Counted from the stretch's first letter, positions 1 to 9,191 are shown. The stretch: DNA of 64,000 nucleotides from CAVZZV01 sp963779845 (GCA_963779845.1 CAVZZV010000005.1:434001-498000); one strand, 5' to 3'. Notes: generated by a model not told the origin, from the letters alone. Made by a program: numbers and translations.

Positions 1-650
1 TCGGTAATTTAAGGTACGATATCCAGATTAAATTGCTCAGGGCATTGCAGGAGAAAAAGATTACCAGGGTTGGGGATGCAAGAAGCATTTCAGTGGATGT
101 CCGAATTATCGCTGCGACCAATGAAAAACTTCAAACGGAGGTTGATGATAGTAACTTCCGTGAAGACCTTTACCATCGGCTCAATGAATTCAAGCTCTTT
201 CTTCCCCCTTTACGGGAAAGAAAGGAAGACCTGCATTTTTTTATCGATCATTTTATAAAGGTGGCCAATGCAAGAATGAATAAAAAGGTTAGCGGGATTG
301 ATCCCCGTCTGGTAAAAATAGTGGAAAATTATCCGTGGCACGGCAATATCCGGGAATTGCGAAACGTCATGAACAGGGCGGTTTTAATGGCTACGGAAGA
401 GGTCATCACGATTAACTGCCTTCCCCCCGATATCCTCAAAGCCGAAGCCGAACCGGAGAACATCCTTCACGAACATCTTAACGAAGAGGGAAATAACCGG
501 TTGAAAGATGCCTCCCACGAATTTGAAAAAGTCCTGATCCTGAATACACTCCGTGAATCAAACTTTAATAAATCCAAAGCGGCCAGGATTCTGAAGATCG
601 ATCGAAAAACCCTTTATAATAAGATAAAGCAGTATAATATCGAAATATAA
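1..650 (+). CDS. sigma-54-dependent transcriptional activator (NtrC-type), C-terminal part
   Basis: The reading frame is open to the left edge, so the N-terminus (probably a receiver domain and the Walker motifs) lies outside the window. What is visible is the second half of the AAA+ domain: the RIIAATNE strand, the FREDLYHRLN arginine-finger region and the LPPLRERKEDL segment. A linker follows, and then a C-terminal Fis-type helix-turn-helix (about the last 45 residues, with NKSKAARILKIDRKTLYNKI). Proteins of this family hydrolyse ATP to remodel sigma-54 RNA polymerase at -24/-12 promoters. The family call is secure; the signal and target genes are unknown. The receiver protein 110 bases downstream may belong to the same signalling unit. 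Confidence 0.95.
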   Translation, partial: GNLRYDIQIKLLRALQEKKITRVGDARSISVDVRIIAATNEKLQTEVDDSNFREDLYHRLNEFKLFLPPLRERKEDLHFFIDHFIKVANARMNKKVSGIDPRLVKIVENYPWHGNIRELRNVMNRAVLMATEEVITINCLPPDILKAEAEPENILHEHLNEEGNNRLKDASHEFEKVLILNTLRESNFNKSKAARILKIDRKTLYNKIKQYNIEI

Positions 651-759
651 TTCAACTCCCCCTTCCCCGAAAATATTTTGGTACATTTCTTGAAACCTTT
701 CCCTGAAAAACATCTCACTTTTATAGCCGGATGAAGACTGGGACTGATATTTTACAGGA

Positions 760-1176
760 ATGGGAAAAGAAAAACCACGATATAATTATGTTATTCAAAT
801 TGATGACGACGATTTTCTGACCGGCTATCAAAAGACAATCATTGACAAAAAGAATCTCGGGAGATATTTTGACACCATCAATAAAGGGAAAAAAGCCCTG
901 AAAAAACTTGATCGAATTAAAACCAGAGGCCTCACCTTTCCACGCTATATCATCCTGGATCTGAATCTGCCAAACATGACCGGGTTTGAATTTCTGGAAG
1001 CTTTCTACCAGAGGTTTTATCAGGAATCGGAAAAAACAGAATTTATAATAGCGAGCAACTCCGGTTCGATAACCAACCGGTTAAAGGCAAAACAATACCC
1101 TATTATCAAGGAATACATTGTAAAACCTCTCCCCAGCCATTATATTGAGAGCCTGATTACTTCAAAGAACCCCTAA
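760..1176 (+). CDS. single-domain response regulator
   Basis: This 138-residue protein consists of one receiver domain and no output domain. Visible features are the acidic pocket (IDDDD, about residues 14-18), the phospho-acceptor aspartate in ILDLNLPNMTG (about residue 68), and the lysine of the VKPL motif near the C-terminus. The LDLNLPxMTG form is typical of Rcp/CheY-like proteins that Bacteroidota often pair with hybrid kinases. With no output domain it probably acts by protein contact, for instance in a phosphorelay or on the sigma-54 activator just upstream. Its partner is not evident here. Confidence 0.9.
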   Translation: MGKEKPRYNYVIQIDDDDFLTGYQKTIIDKKNLGRYFDTINKGKKALKKLDRIKTRGLTFPRYIILDLNLPNMTGFEFLEAFYQRFYQESEKTEFIIASNSGSITNRLKAKQYPIIKEYIVKPLPSHYIESLITSKNP

Positions 1177-1452
1177 GGTATCCCTATTGTCAAATGGATG
1201 ATTGCAACAGAGCTTGCTGGTTTCCCGATGCTATTGCTTCTTGTATTCCCTCTTTTGGGTAAAAGCTTCACAGTCGGTGTAGAGCAATCTTCTCAAATCC
1301 CTGAAACTATAAATCCTGCAAAATAAGTTTCAATAATTTTTCAACAATGCTATTTTAGCTGATAATGAAATACTTAGGTCTTCTAACCTCTATTCTTTTA
1401 AACCATGGCATGTTTTTGTCTTAATAGTTATACAAAACCGAAAGGGGGAATA

Positions 1453-1650
1453 ATGAAACCAGGAATAAAAACAAGAATAAAGAATTTAATAGAAGACAGG
1501 AAATCCAAAGTTTCCCCTTCTGAAAAACAGACCACTATAAAAGAAACCAGGAGTAAAAATCCGACCGGGAGGGTGGAACAAAGGCTTTCAGGGTCGAAAA
1601 GACAAAGGCTGACAGATAGGAAGAACGAAACTCCGACCAAATCTGAATAA
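1453..1650 (+). CDS. small basic hypothetical protein
   Basis: The start chosen is the ATG at 1453, because AAAGGGGG lies just upstream as a ribosome-binding site; an upstream in-frame ATG at 1405 lacks one. The product is 65 residues, very rich in Lys, Arg, Thr and Ser (for example KTRIKNLIEDRKSKV and SGSKRQRLTDRKNE), with no hydrophobic stretch. It is probably disordered and nucleic-acid or ribosome associated. I do not recognise a family. It sits before csbD in a run of small stress-type genes. An opposite-strand frame over the same bases is considered a shadow. Confidence 0.45.
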   Translation: MKPGIKTRIKNLIEDRKSKVSPSEKQTTIKETRSKNPTGRVEQRLSGSKRQRLTDRKNETPTKSE

Positions 1651-1701
1651 TGGCAAGCCATATTATAAATTCAATCTAATAATAATTTAAAAATTAAAAT
1701 T

Positions 1702-1887
1702 ATGAGCAATTTAAGAATTAAAGGAAACTGGAACGTCGTAAAAGGTAAACTCAAACAAAATTATGGAAACCTTACCGACGATGATCTTACCTATGCAGAA
1801 GGTAAAGAAGATGAACTTCTCGGACGCTTGCAAAAAAAGACCGGGAAAACCAAAGACCAACTTGAGAAAGAAATAAATAACATGTGA
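1702..1887 (+). CDS. CsbD family stress-response protein
   Basis: This 61-residue hydrophilic protein has the CsbD signature: an N-terminal IKGNWNVVKGKLKQNYGNLT segment, then DDLTYAEGKEDELLGRLQKKTGKTKDQ. CsbD proteins are abundant under general stress in many bacteria, but their biochemical role is not established. The length is normal for the family. It is followed after 26 bases by a lipoprotein gene with the same highly charged character, which suggests they are transcribed together. Confidence 0.93.
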   Translation: MSNLRIKGNWNVVKGKLKQNYGNLTDDDLTYAEGKEDELLGRLQKKTGKTKDQLEKEINNM

Positions 1888-1913
1888 AAAAGTAGAAATT
1901 AAAATTTTTAAAG

Positions 1914-2360
1914 ATGAGAAAAATCAATTTGGTTATCCGCACGGTTCTCCTCCCCTCCTTTATTGTTCTTGCCCTTTCGGCCTGTAACACTAACCAGGCC
2001 GACCGGAATAAAGACAAAGAGGTGGATATCTATACGGACGAGGACGAACCATTAGATGAAATTGGAGACGCATTTGATTCAGACGATACTTTTAAAGAAA
2101 AGGTGAATGAAGCCCTTGATGATTTTAACACTAAAATCAACAACTTTAATGATGAGGGGGCTGAAAGGAGAGACGAATTAAGTGATGAAGCCCGTAAAAA
2201 TTTAGACGATCTCAAGCAGGAGAGCCGGGAAATAAGAAATGACCTTGATCGCTGGGCTGAAAAAACCGGGGATGAGGCGGATAAGCTTAAACGCGAAATC
2301 CGGGATGATTACCGGGAATTCAAACGGGATGTCGATGATTTTTTCGATAAACATAAATAA
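1914..2360 (+). CDS. lipoprotein with long charged helical region
   Basis: A 148-residue protein with a signal peptide and lipobox (ALSAC, cysteine about residue 24), so it should be lipid-anchored in the envelope. The rest is a strongly charged region rich in Asp, Glu, Lys and Arg that looks like a long amphipathic helix or coiled coil (LSDEARKNLDDLKQ, REIRNDLDRWAEK). No enzymatic motif is visible and I do not recognise a named family. Its position directly after csbD and before a terminator suggests a small stress-response operon. Function unknown. Confidence 0.75.
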   Translation: MRKINLVIRTVLLPSFIVLALSACNTNQADRNKDKEVDIYTDEDEPLDEIGDAFDSDDTFKEKVNEALDDFNTKINNFNDEGAERRDELSDEARKNLDDLKQESREIRNDLDRWAEKTGDEADKLKREIRDDYREFKRDVDDFFDKHK

Positions 2361-2376
2361 GAAGCATTCATTAACA

Positions 2377-2415
2377 GGAGGGGCTTGCATGGAAATATGC
2401 AGCCTCTTTTTTTTT
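2377..2415 (+). terminator. Rho-independent terminator
   Basis: An imperfect hairpin (GAGGGGCTTGCAT pairing with ATGCAGCCTC around a GGAAAT loop) is followed by a run of ten T. It lies 17 bases after the stop of the charged lipoprotein gene and ends the csbD-lipoprotein transcript. Confidence 0.75.
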
Positions 2416-2480
2416 AAAGCCGGTTTGCCTATTTTTGTCACTTATGAAACAACATTTACAATGTTTTTAATCTATACTGA

Positions 2481-3383
2481 ATGCTTGAGCAAATAAACGA
2501 AGCATATGATAAAATAATTGGCAAGCTGGGCTCCTGGGTTACCGGGACAGTGGAAATGCTTCCTAATTTTGTTGTTGCGGTGCTGGTAATCATTGTTTTT
2601 TACTTCGTCGCGAGGCTTATCGACAGCATTCTTCAAAAGACATTGCATCGTTTTGTGAGAAATGAAGGGATTGTTCAACTCATCACTTCCCTCTCGACCA
2701 TCATTATAATCGGTCTTGGAATATTCATTGCCCTTGATGTCTTAAACCTTGACAAAGCCCTGACATCCCTCCTTGCCGGGATCGGTATCGTGGGTCTTGC
2801 CCTTGGGTTTGCTTTCAGGGAATCCGCTTCCAATTTCATCAGTGGGGTCTATATGGCCATTAAAAGCCCCATCAACATCCATGACCTTATAAAATATGAA
2901 GATTATTACGGAAGAATCAAGGTAATCGGATTGCGGGCAACCACCATGACAACCCTTCAGGGTCAGGACGTAGTAATCCCCAACCGCCTGATCGTGGAAA
3001 ATACATTTATTCATTTCACCATTAACGGTGAACGGAGGATTGATCTGGAAGTGGGTATTTCTTATGGCGATGATCTTGATCTGGCGGAAAAAGTGACCCT
3101 TGCGGCTATCCAAAAGATTGATTACCTTTTGAAATACAAGAAGGTTGATATGTACTACACCGAGTTCGGCGACAGTTCAATCAATTTTGTTGTAAGGTAT
3201 TGGATAAAATTCAAGGTGGAGACCGACTATTTAAGAGCCCGGAGCCAGGGCATAAAAAATATCAAAAAAGCTTATGAGGAAAACAATATCACGATTACCT
3301 TCCCCATACGTACACTTGATTTTGGGATCAAGGGAGGAAAAACCCTGAAACAGATGCTGGGGGAGAATGAACAACCCTCTTAA
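2481..3383 (+). CDS. MscS family mechanosensitive ion channel
   Basis: The protein has 300 residues, close to E. coli MscS. It has three membrane helices (about 25-47, 64-86 and 93-115). The third is the pore helix, LLAGIGIVGLALGFAFRES, leading into the characteristic FISGVYM and the beta domain (GRIKVIGLRATTMTTLQGQDVVIPN). It is an inner-membrane channel that opens on membrane stretch and releases solutes on osmotic downshift. Its stop overlaps by four bases the stop of the convergent lipoprotein gene. The stress-gene context fits an osmotic-protection role. Confidence 0.96.
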   Translation: MLEQINEAYDKIIGKLGSWVTGTVEMLPNFVVAVLVIIVFYFVARLIDSILQKTLHRFVRNEGIVQLITSLSTIIIIGLGIFIALDVLNLDKALTSLLAGIGIVGLALGFAFRESASNFISGVYMAIKSPINIHDLIKYEDYYGRIKVIGLRATTMTTLQGQDVVIPNRLIVENTFIHFTINGERRIDLEVGISYGDDLDLAEKVTLAAIQKIDYLLKYKKVDMYYTEFGDSSINFVVRYWIKFKVETDYLRARSQGIKNIKKAYEENNITITFPIRTLDFGIKGGKTLKQMLGENEQPS

Positions 3384-3916
3384 ATCCACCTGATACTCCT
3401 GCCAATTTTTAAGAGAAGATCGCGATTAGATTGTAACCAATTTTCTGATGTCGATTTGACGGAGAAAATAACATAATTATCCTCTCTGTACTTTTCAATG
3501 ATTAAATCATTGCCGGAATCAAGCAGCAGGCCCTTAGTGCCATCAGTAAAAACAAACTCCTTTACATTCTCATCATTACCGGGATCCAGAAAGGAGGCAT
3601 GGGAGCCATAGATACGAATGTCCGTGTCAACATCAGCGTCCGGAAGCTGAAGGTAATAGCCATCCCCATTGTCACTGCTATCGATTGCCTGCCAGTCCGC
3701 GGGGATCAGGAACTGAAAGGAATACCTTGGATTTTCAATTTCTTTCAGCTCCCGGGCATTTTCCTGGTGCGGCAGAGCAAGGGTTTCTGTAGATTTTTTT
3801 TCCTTGTCCACCTTGGATTTACAGGATGGCATGGCCATAAGAGCAATAAGAAAAAGACCGGCCATCTTTAGGATCATGATCCAGATCCTAACCCTAACTT
3901 TTTTCAGTAACTTCAT
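3380..3916 (-). CDS. putative lipoprotein of unknown function
   Basis: A 178-residue protein with an N-terminal hydrophobic segment and a lipobox ending in AMPSC (cysteine about residue 32), then a KSKVDKEKKS linker and a compact soluble domain (YSFQFLIPADWQAIDSS, FTDGTKGLLLDSG). The domain loosely resembles small lipoproteins with a PsbP-like fold, but I cannot assign it. The start used overlaps the 3' end of the upstream membrane-protein gene by 23 bases; the internal ATG at 3877 would avoid the overlap and still keep the signal. Both genes are probably co-transcribed. Confidence 0.6.
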   Translation of the reverse strand: MKLLKKVRVRIWIMILKMAGLFLIALMAMPSCKSKVDKEKKSTETLALPHQENARELKEIENPRYSFQFLIPADWQAIDSSDNGDGYYLQLPDADVDTDIRIYGSHASFLDPGNDENVKEFVFTDGTKGLLLDSGNDLIIEKYREDNYVIFSVKSTSENWLQSNRDLLLKIGRSIRWI

Positions 3917-4803
3917 TGATTTCTATTTTTACCGCATGATCCTTGGGAATGATCCTGTGGTCGGTTATTAAGGCATATTGTTGTGTGATTTCTGCCCCGA
4001 AAAAGAAAATAATGGAGGAATAAAATACCCACAAGAGGATGATCACCAGTGAACCTGCTGCTCCATATAATACCCCGAGGTTCGTATTCCCCATAAAGAG
4101 ACCAATGAGAAGCCGCCCCAATTCAAAGAGGATTGCGGTGATAAAAGCACCGATCCAGGTAACTCTCCATTTGATTTTAGCATCGGGAAGGAACCGGAAT
4201 ATCATGGCAAATATCACTGTGAGTATACCCAGGGTCAGTACAATATTGGTAATGTAAAGAAACACCATTTCCACTCCGGGAATAAAATTGCTTATTGATC
4301 CCCTAAGGTAAGACAGGGCTGCTTCCACCATCAGGGAAATCAACATGATAAAACCCATGCTCAGGATTAAGCCAAAAGACAATAACCGGTCTTTTAAAAG
4401 CTTGACCAGGCCTCGTTTGGGTTTAGCCTTAATTTTCCAGATATAATTAATGGAATTCTGAAGCACAGAAAAAAAGGTTGTGGAGGTGATCAAAAAAACC
4501 AGGATCCCGATAAAAGTCCCCCACACCCCTTTATCCCCTGAACTGTAGTTCTCTACTACGGAACGAAGATAGGTCATGCCCTGCTGACCAACAAGTCCGG
4601 AAACCTCCTGATAGATTTTAGAAGAAACCTCTTCTTTTTCCATCGCAAGGCCCAGGAGTGAAATAATAATGATGACAATGGGCGCCATGGCAAAAATGGC
4701 AAAATAGGCAGTGGTGCCGGAGAGCCTGATAGGATCGTCCTTTTTGAAGCTTTTCAGAGCATTTTTGAATGATTTTCCAGGTGGTTTTAAAAAATTCCTT
4801 CAT
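3894..4803 (-). CDS. YihY/BrkB family membrane protein, with a frameshift near its 5' end
   Basis: The main frame codes a six-helix YihY/BrkB (old name RNase BN) integral membrane protein, from APIVIIIISLLGLAM through RLLIGLFMGNTNLGVLYGAAG to FFGAEITQQY. The long frame begins only inside the first helix. The expected N-terminus is present but split. ATG at 4803 gives MKEFFKTTWKI in one frame, and SFKNALKSFKKDDPIRLSG (a standard BrkB start) continues in the other, with the shift around 4763-4772. That is a one-base insertion, a two-base deletion or a sequence error. The family's role is unclear; it is linked to envelope stress. If the frameshift is real the protein is probably not made intact. 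Confidence 0.85.
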
Positions 4804-5116
4804 CTTTTAATTTTTTATTTTGGACTTAAGGGGAAGCAACCCGGAGTTGGAATTCCAACCTTAAATATATATGAATTAAACCTCTAAACCAATTTATTGT
4901 TTATATTCCAATGTCCTCAGGGAAAAAAGGAATATTGGGTGCAACTTTTCAAACTTTATTAACTCCTGTAGGCAGTATTGTTTGGCATGGTTTTTCCCTG
5001 TAAAGGTTACATTAATATTAAAAAAATAAAAATTCACCTCTTCGAACGTTCCAATAAGCGCATACTTTATACATACGGATTCGAAAATAAATCACCCTCT
5101 ATTAAATTAATATATT
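4804..5116. other. intergenic region between divergent genes
   Basis: This 313-base AT-rich stretch separates the divergent brkB-like gene and the M48 protease gene, so it should hold promoters for both. A TATTGTTTG at 4976-4984 resembles the Bacteroidota -7 box but has one extra base, so it is not called. No gene or strong hairpin is visible. Confidence 0.4.
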
Positions 5117-5911
5117 ATGAAAAAATTAATCTTATTTGCCACTATTGCCATGATGATGGCAGGGTGTGCACGTGTTCCTCTTACGGGACGGAAACAGGTA
5201 ATCGCCGTTCCTTCCTCTGAAATCATTCCTCTTGCAGAAGAAAATTACACCAAAATTATTAATGAGGAAGGATTGTCAAAAAATGCCTCCTACCAGGCAA
5301 CGGTCAAGCGTGTTGGGGCCCGGCTGAGTGCCGCTGTGGAAAGATTCTTAAATGAAAAGGGGCTGAGTGAAAGAGTGGAAGGATACGAATGGGAATTTAA
5401 GGTATTAGCCTCGGATCAGGTCAATGCATGGTGCATGCCCGGCGGTAAAATTGGATTTTATGAAGGAATTATGCCTGTATGCCAGGACGAGAATGGGGTT
5501 GCCGTGGTAATGTCGCACGAAATCGCTCATGCCATTGCCCTGCACAGTAATGAACGGATGTCACAACAACTGATGATCAATTTGGGAGGCGTGGCCCTTT
5601 CAGAAGCCCTGAAAACCAAGTCGGAAACTACCCAAAATCTATCCATGATAGCCTTTGGACTTGGCTCCCAGGTGGGAGTCCTCCTCCCCTATAGCCGTTT
5701 ACATGAAAGCGAAGCCGACGAACTGGGCCTGTATTTTATGGCCATGGCAGGATATGACCCCCGGGAAGCGCCGGTTTTCTGGGAAAGAATGAGTGCAGAG
5801 GGAGGAGCCCGCCCCCCCGAATTTCTTTCCACCCATCCCAATCCGGAGGCACGTATAAGGAACCTGAAAAAGAAAATGGATAAAGCGATGGCTTACTATA
5901 ATAAAAGTTAA
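5117..5911 (+). CDS. M48 family metalloprotease, lipoprotein
   Basis: A 264-residue lipoprotein (lipobox MMAGC, Cys17) with the M48 peptidase domain. It has the PLTGRKQ segment typical of the family just after the lipid anchor. The zinc motif HEIAH is at about residues 134-138, and the third ligand glutamate is in SRLHESEADELG (about 197). The C-terminal STHPNPEARI segment is also conserved. It is a zinc endopeptidase held at the outer membrane, likely degrading misfolded envelope proteins (compare BepA/LoiP). It lies upstream of an OmpA-like lipoprotein, in keeping with envelope quality control. Confidence 0.95.
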   Translation: MKKLILFATIAMMMAGCARVPLTGRKQVIAVPSSEIIPLAEENYTKIINEEGLSKNASYQATVKRVGARLSAAVERFLNEKGLSERVEGYEWEFKVLASDQVNAWCMPGGKIGFYEGIMPVCQDENGVAVVMSHEIAHAIALHSNERMSQQLMINLGGVALSEALKTKSETTQNLSMIAFGLGSQVGVLLPYSRLHESEADELGLYFMAMAGYDPREAPVFWERMSAEGGARPPEFLSTHPNPEARIRNLKKKMDKAMAYYNKS

Positions 5912-5956
5912 AAAGGCACCATAATCCACTTCTTTGTAGACTAATCACCCCATTCT

Positions 5957-6013
5957 GTGGATGCCATCCCTGGGGGGGAACTCCAAAAATTACAGAACCA
6001 GGATTGCATCCAC
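5957..6013. other. long imperfect hairpin between the M48 and OmpA genes
   Basis: GTGGATGCCATCCCTGG (5957-5973) and CCAGGATTGCATCCAC (5998-6013) are near-perfect inverted repeats around a 24-base loop. No T-run follows directly on the + strand, so it is not a standard terminator; it could be an RNA processing or stability element, or a bidirectional pause site. Confidence 0.5.
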
Positions 6014-6126
6014 TTGAAAACATGGTTTTTACAAACATCATTAAAATAATGGCATAATATTGACTTGAGTTTAGACACCGAATAAATCAGTTAAACATTT
6101 AAGAATTTTTTAAAAATCGAAACAAA

Positions 6127-6813
6127 ATGAAAAAGCTTATTTACTTTTCAAAACTCCTTATACTCTTTACGGTTATCTTTTCTCTGGCAGGCTGTAGTTC
6201 CTCACGTACCATGAAGGGAGGGGCCATTGGCGCTGCAACAGGCGGTGCTGTAGGAGGAATCATAGGAAATCAGTCCGGTAATACTGCCCAGGGGGCCATT
6301 ATTGGAGCTATGGTAGGTGGCGCAGCCGGCGCTGTGATCGGCAAATACATGGACAAACAGGCTGAGGAAATTGACCAGGATATTGAAGGAGCTGATGTCG
6401 AACGCATTGGGGAAGGAATAAAAATTACCTTCGACAGTGGAATTTTGTTTAACTTCGATTCCTATGCCCTTACCAATTCCTCTGAAGACAATATTGGAGA
6501 ACTGGCCGAGACCCTCAAGAAGTATGAGGATACGGAAATCCTTATTGAGGGCCATACCGATAGCATCGGTTCGGATGAATATAACCAACGTCTGTCCGTT
6601 GAGCGGGCGGATGCAGTGGCAGATTATCTCGTCAACCATGGAGTTGCCCAAAAAAGGGTCACAGTTGAGGGGTATGGAGAAAATCAACCGGTGGCCACTA
6701 ATACCACTGATGCCGGAAGGGCTCAGAACAGAAGAGTGGAAGTAGCCATTTATGCCAATAATAAATTAAAAAAGGCAGCAAAAAGAGGCGAAATCGATGT
6801 TGAAGAAGAATAA
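6127..6813 (+). CDS. OmpA family lipoprotein with glycine-zipper region
   Basis: A 228-residue lipoprotein (lipobox SLAGC, Cys23). A glycine-zipper segment follows at about 30-72 (GGAIGAATGGAVGGIIG, GAMVGGAAGAVIG), then a C-terminal OmpA-like domain at about 105-212 containing ILIEGHTDSIG, NQRLSVERA and GRAQNRRVEV. The OmpA domain binds peptidoglycan non-covalently, tying the outer membrane to the cell wall. The zipper resembles those of SlyB/YcfJ and YiaD-like proteins. The last 16 residues are charged. Its neighbours are envelope genes, and it was probably induced under envelope stress. Confidence 0.95.
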   Translation: MKKLIYFSKLLILFTVIFSLAGCSSSRTMKGGAIGAATGGAVGGIIGNQSGNTAQGAIIGAMVGGAAGAVIGKYMDKQAEEIDQDIEGADVERIGEGIKITFDSGILFNFDSYALTNSSEDNIGELAETLKKYEDTEILIEGHTDSIGSDEYNQRLSVERADAVADYLVNHGVAQKRVTVEGYGENQPVATNTTDAGRAQNRRVEVAIYANNKLKKAAKRGEIDVEEE

Positions 6814-6972
6814 AAGAAGTATGGGACGCGATCCCGGATTAGATAACAGGTGAATTCTTTCATACAGGTCACGCAATTTTAATAAATAAAAAACAAGAAT
6901 CGATGAGATTCATTACCCATAGGAAGGGGTTTTAAGCTCAAACATTTTTATAACATTTAAAAAAAGAAAATT

Positions 6973-7620
6973 ATGAAAAAAATAGTATTTGCAGCAATGC
7001 TTGGAATGGCGTTTTTATTGCCAAACCATCTCAAGGCCCAGGAATTTAAAGCGGGGGTCAAAGGAGGATTGAACCTGTCGGTTCTTACACTGGATGATGC
7101 GGGGGATAAAAATATTCTTCCTGGTTTTCACGCAGGTGTTTTTGGCAATGTCCCCCTCTCTCCCTCATTTTCACTCCAGCCTGAAATATTGTTTTCCGCA
7201 AAAGGGACTAAGGTTGTATACGATCAGGAATTTTTAGGAATTCAGATTGCCGACGGGGAGAGTAATTTCAGATTAAATTATATTGAGATTCCTCTCTATT
7301 TGGTATTCAACCTGGCTGATGACTTTAATTTTCATTTAGGCCCTTATGCCGGGTTTTTGATGAATGCCAGCGTGGAGACCACAGGCGAAATTCTTGATTT
7401 TATTAATGTCAATTCTTCAGATGATCTTGACCGTTCCTATTTTAATAAGGTTGACTATGGATTAACCGGTGGTTTGGGATTTTCTTTAGAAAAAGTCGAA
7501 CTGGGCTTTAATTACAGCCTGGGGCTAAATGAAGTTGCCAATCAGGATGAGGCACTGAGCAGTCTGTTGAATGATTCCAAAAATAGTGTAATTCAGGTTT
7601 ATCTTGGATTTAGCTTCTAA
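6973..7620 (+). CDS. outer-membrane beta-barrel protein (porin family, PorT-like)
   Basis: A 215-residue protein with a cleavable signal peptide (ending about LKAQ, residue 22). It then has alternating beta strands typical of Bacteroidota PorT/OMP_b-brl_2 barrels: FKAGVKGGLNLS at the start, repeated GF/LxP motifs (FSLQPEILFSAKG, FHLGPYAGFLMN) and a C-terminal strand ending in phenylalanine (VYLGFSF). It should sit in the outer membrane. Whether it is a pore or a structural protein cannot be told from the sequence. Confidence 0.9.
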   Translation: MKKIVFAAMLGMAFLLPNHLKAQEFKAGVKGGLNLSVLTLDDAGDKNILPGFHAGVFGNVPLSPSFSLQPEILFSAKGTKVVYDQEFLGIQIADGESNFRLNYIEIPLYLVFNLADDFNFHLGPYAGFLMNASVETTGEILDFINVNSSDDLDRSYFNKVDYGLTGGLGFSLEKVELGFNYSLGLNEVANQDEALSSLLNDSKNSVIQVYLGFSF

Positions 7621-7655
7621 TATATATTAAGTTCAAAAACCCAAAATCAAAAATT

Positions 7656-7820
7656 ATGTTACGTCTCGTTATTATTTTCTTTGTTATCGCGCTAATTGCA
7701 GCGATATTCGGTTTCGGTGGCATTGCTGCAGGTGCAGCTTCTATTGCCAAAATTATATTTTATATTTTTCTCGTTTTTCTGGCCATCAGCTTAGTTGTGG
7801 GTCTGGTTCGGGGATTTTAG
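7656..7820 (+). CDS. DUF1328 family small membrane protein (YtjA-like)
   Basis: A 54-residue peptide that is almost wholly hydrophobic, with two membrane helices: LVIIFFVIALIAAIFGFGG and AKIIFYIFLVFLAISLVVG. The GFGGIAAGAASIAKI hinge is the hallmark of the DUF1328/YtjA family. These small inner-membrane proteins are common in stress clusters along with CsbD and YtxH proteins, as here; the molecular role is unknown. It begins 35 bases after the stop of the barrel protein gene. Confidence 0.9.
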   Translation: MLRLVIIFFVIALIAAIFGFGGIAAGAASIAKIIFYIFLVFLAISLVVGLVRGF

Positions 7821-8002
7821 AGTAGTTTACTTCTGGAAGGAATAATAAAGTTAAGGTTATCACTGAGTAACTTTTTAATCCGGATAATTTAAAGCGAGTT
7901 GATTGGTGAGGGTGGACAAGGATTATCTACAGATTATTATAGTTATAGTCAGGGATAACCTTATTATATTTACATCAAATTTTTAAATTTTTCCATTATT
8001 GG

Positions 8003-9109
8003 ATGTATACAAAATATAAACAGATACAAAGACAGGTAGTCATCCTCTTGTATTTTTTTCTTCTTATTGCCGGAATAATATTCGCCAGGGATTTTCTTTA
8101 TCCACTGACATTTGGGATGATGTTTTCATACTTGCTTTATCCACTGGCCAACGTGCTTGAAAAAAAAGGCCTTCCGAGAATCCTTGCTATTTTCGTCACC
8201 CTCATCATTTCTTTGTCTATAGTTGCGGGTGTGGTTTTACTCTTTGCAAACCAATTGTCTCATATGTTTGATGATTTTGGCAATCTGAAGGCAAAAGCCA
8301 ACTTTAACATCGAACAGCTTCAACGAAATCTCGAAGACTGGCTCGGGTTACAGGACAATAAAATTGAACAATTCCTTAAAAGTGGGGTAAATAATTTCTT
8401 TTCACTTCAAAATGGCGGCGGATTCGCTCATTTTTTCTCAGCTACCACCGGTACTATTCTTCGGTTGGCGATCTTGCCGGTTTACATTTTCCTGTTCCTC
8501 TATTATCGGACTAAATTTGCTTCCTTTATCCTGAAAATTGTCCCGGTGAAACAGAAGCTCAATACGATACATATCCTGAGGGACATTTCTACCATTGCTG
8601 CACGGTATATGGGTGGGGTAACGATCGTGGTGATGATCCTGGTGGTACTGAATTCTGTTGGACTCTTGATTATCGGAGTAAAATACGCCATTTTACTGGG
8701 TATTATCTCAGCTTTTATTAATTTCATTCCCTATTTTGGAACGCTCCTTGGAGGTTCGGTTCCCCTTCTTTTCGTTTTGCTTACCGCGGACGATCCCCTG
8801 CATATTGCTGCAAGGGTAGTTTTGCTCTTTATTATAATTCAGTTTATTGAGAACAATATCCTAACACCAAATATTGTAGGGGGAAATGTAAAGATTAATC
8901 CTTTCTTCATCATTGTCGGGCTTGTCCTGGCAGGGACCATCTGGGGCATACCCGGTATGCTGATCATCGTCCCCTTCATGGCTATTTTACGCATCATTTT
9001 TTCACACCTCGACCCATGGAAACCCTATGCTTATTTGCTGGGGCCTGCGGGTACGAGAAATCATGCCATTAGTATGGAGAACATTAAAAAATTATTCAGA
9101 AAGACTTGA
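8003..9109 (+). CDS. AI-2E family transporter (PerM/TqsA-like)
   Basis: A 368-residue inner-membrane protein with the family's layout: two N-terminal helices, the PRILAIFVTLIISL motif, a cytoplasmic or periplasmic middle segment (about 90-150), then five or so further helices. Those include AILLGIISAFINFIPYFGTLLGG and the ENNILTPNIVGGNVKINPF signature near residue 295. Members export small molecules such as autoinducer-2 or act as Na+/H+ antiporters; the substrate here is unknown. A GTAGATAAT-type motif lies 73 bases upstream (7922-7930). A convergent paralogue follows. Confidence 0.94.
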   Translation: MYTKYKQIQRQVVILLYFFLLIAGIIFARDFLYPLTFGMMFSYLLYPLANVLEKKGLPRILAIFVTLIISLSIVAGVVLLFANQLSHMFDDFGNLKAKANFNIEQLQRNLEDWLGLQDNKIEQFLKSGVNNFFSLQNGGGFAHFFSATTGTILRLAILPVYIFLFLYYRTKFASFILKIVPVKQKLNTIHILRDISTIAARYMGGVTIVVMILVVLNSVGLLIIGVKYAILLGIISAFINFIPYFGTLLGGSVPLLFVLLTADDPLHIAARVVLLFIIIQFIENNILTPNIVGGNVKINPFFIIVGLVLAGTIWGIPGMLIIVPFMAILRIIFSHLDPWKPYAYLLGPAGTRNHAISMENIKKLFRKT

Positions 9110-9191
9110 TGTGGCCTCATCTATATTGCCTATCCTTCATCTTCCCAAACACCAGGCGTAGATAATTTCACCCCTTTGTCATATCCTCTTA

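Noticed and set aside
1405..1452. Upstream ATG for the small basic protein
   Set aside because: It lacks a ribosome-binding site, while AAAGGGGG precedes the ATG at 1453.
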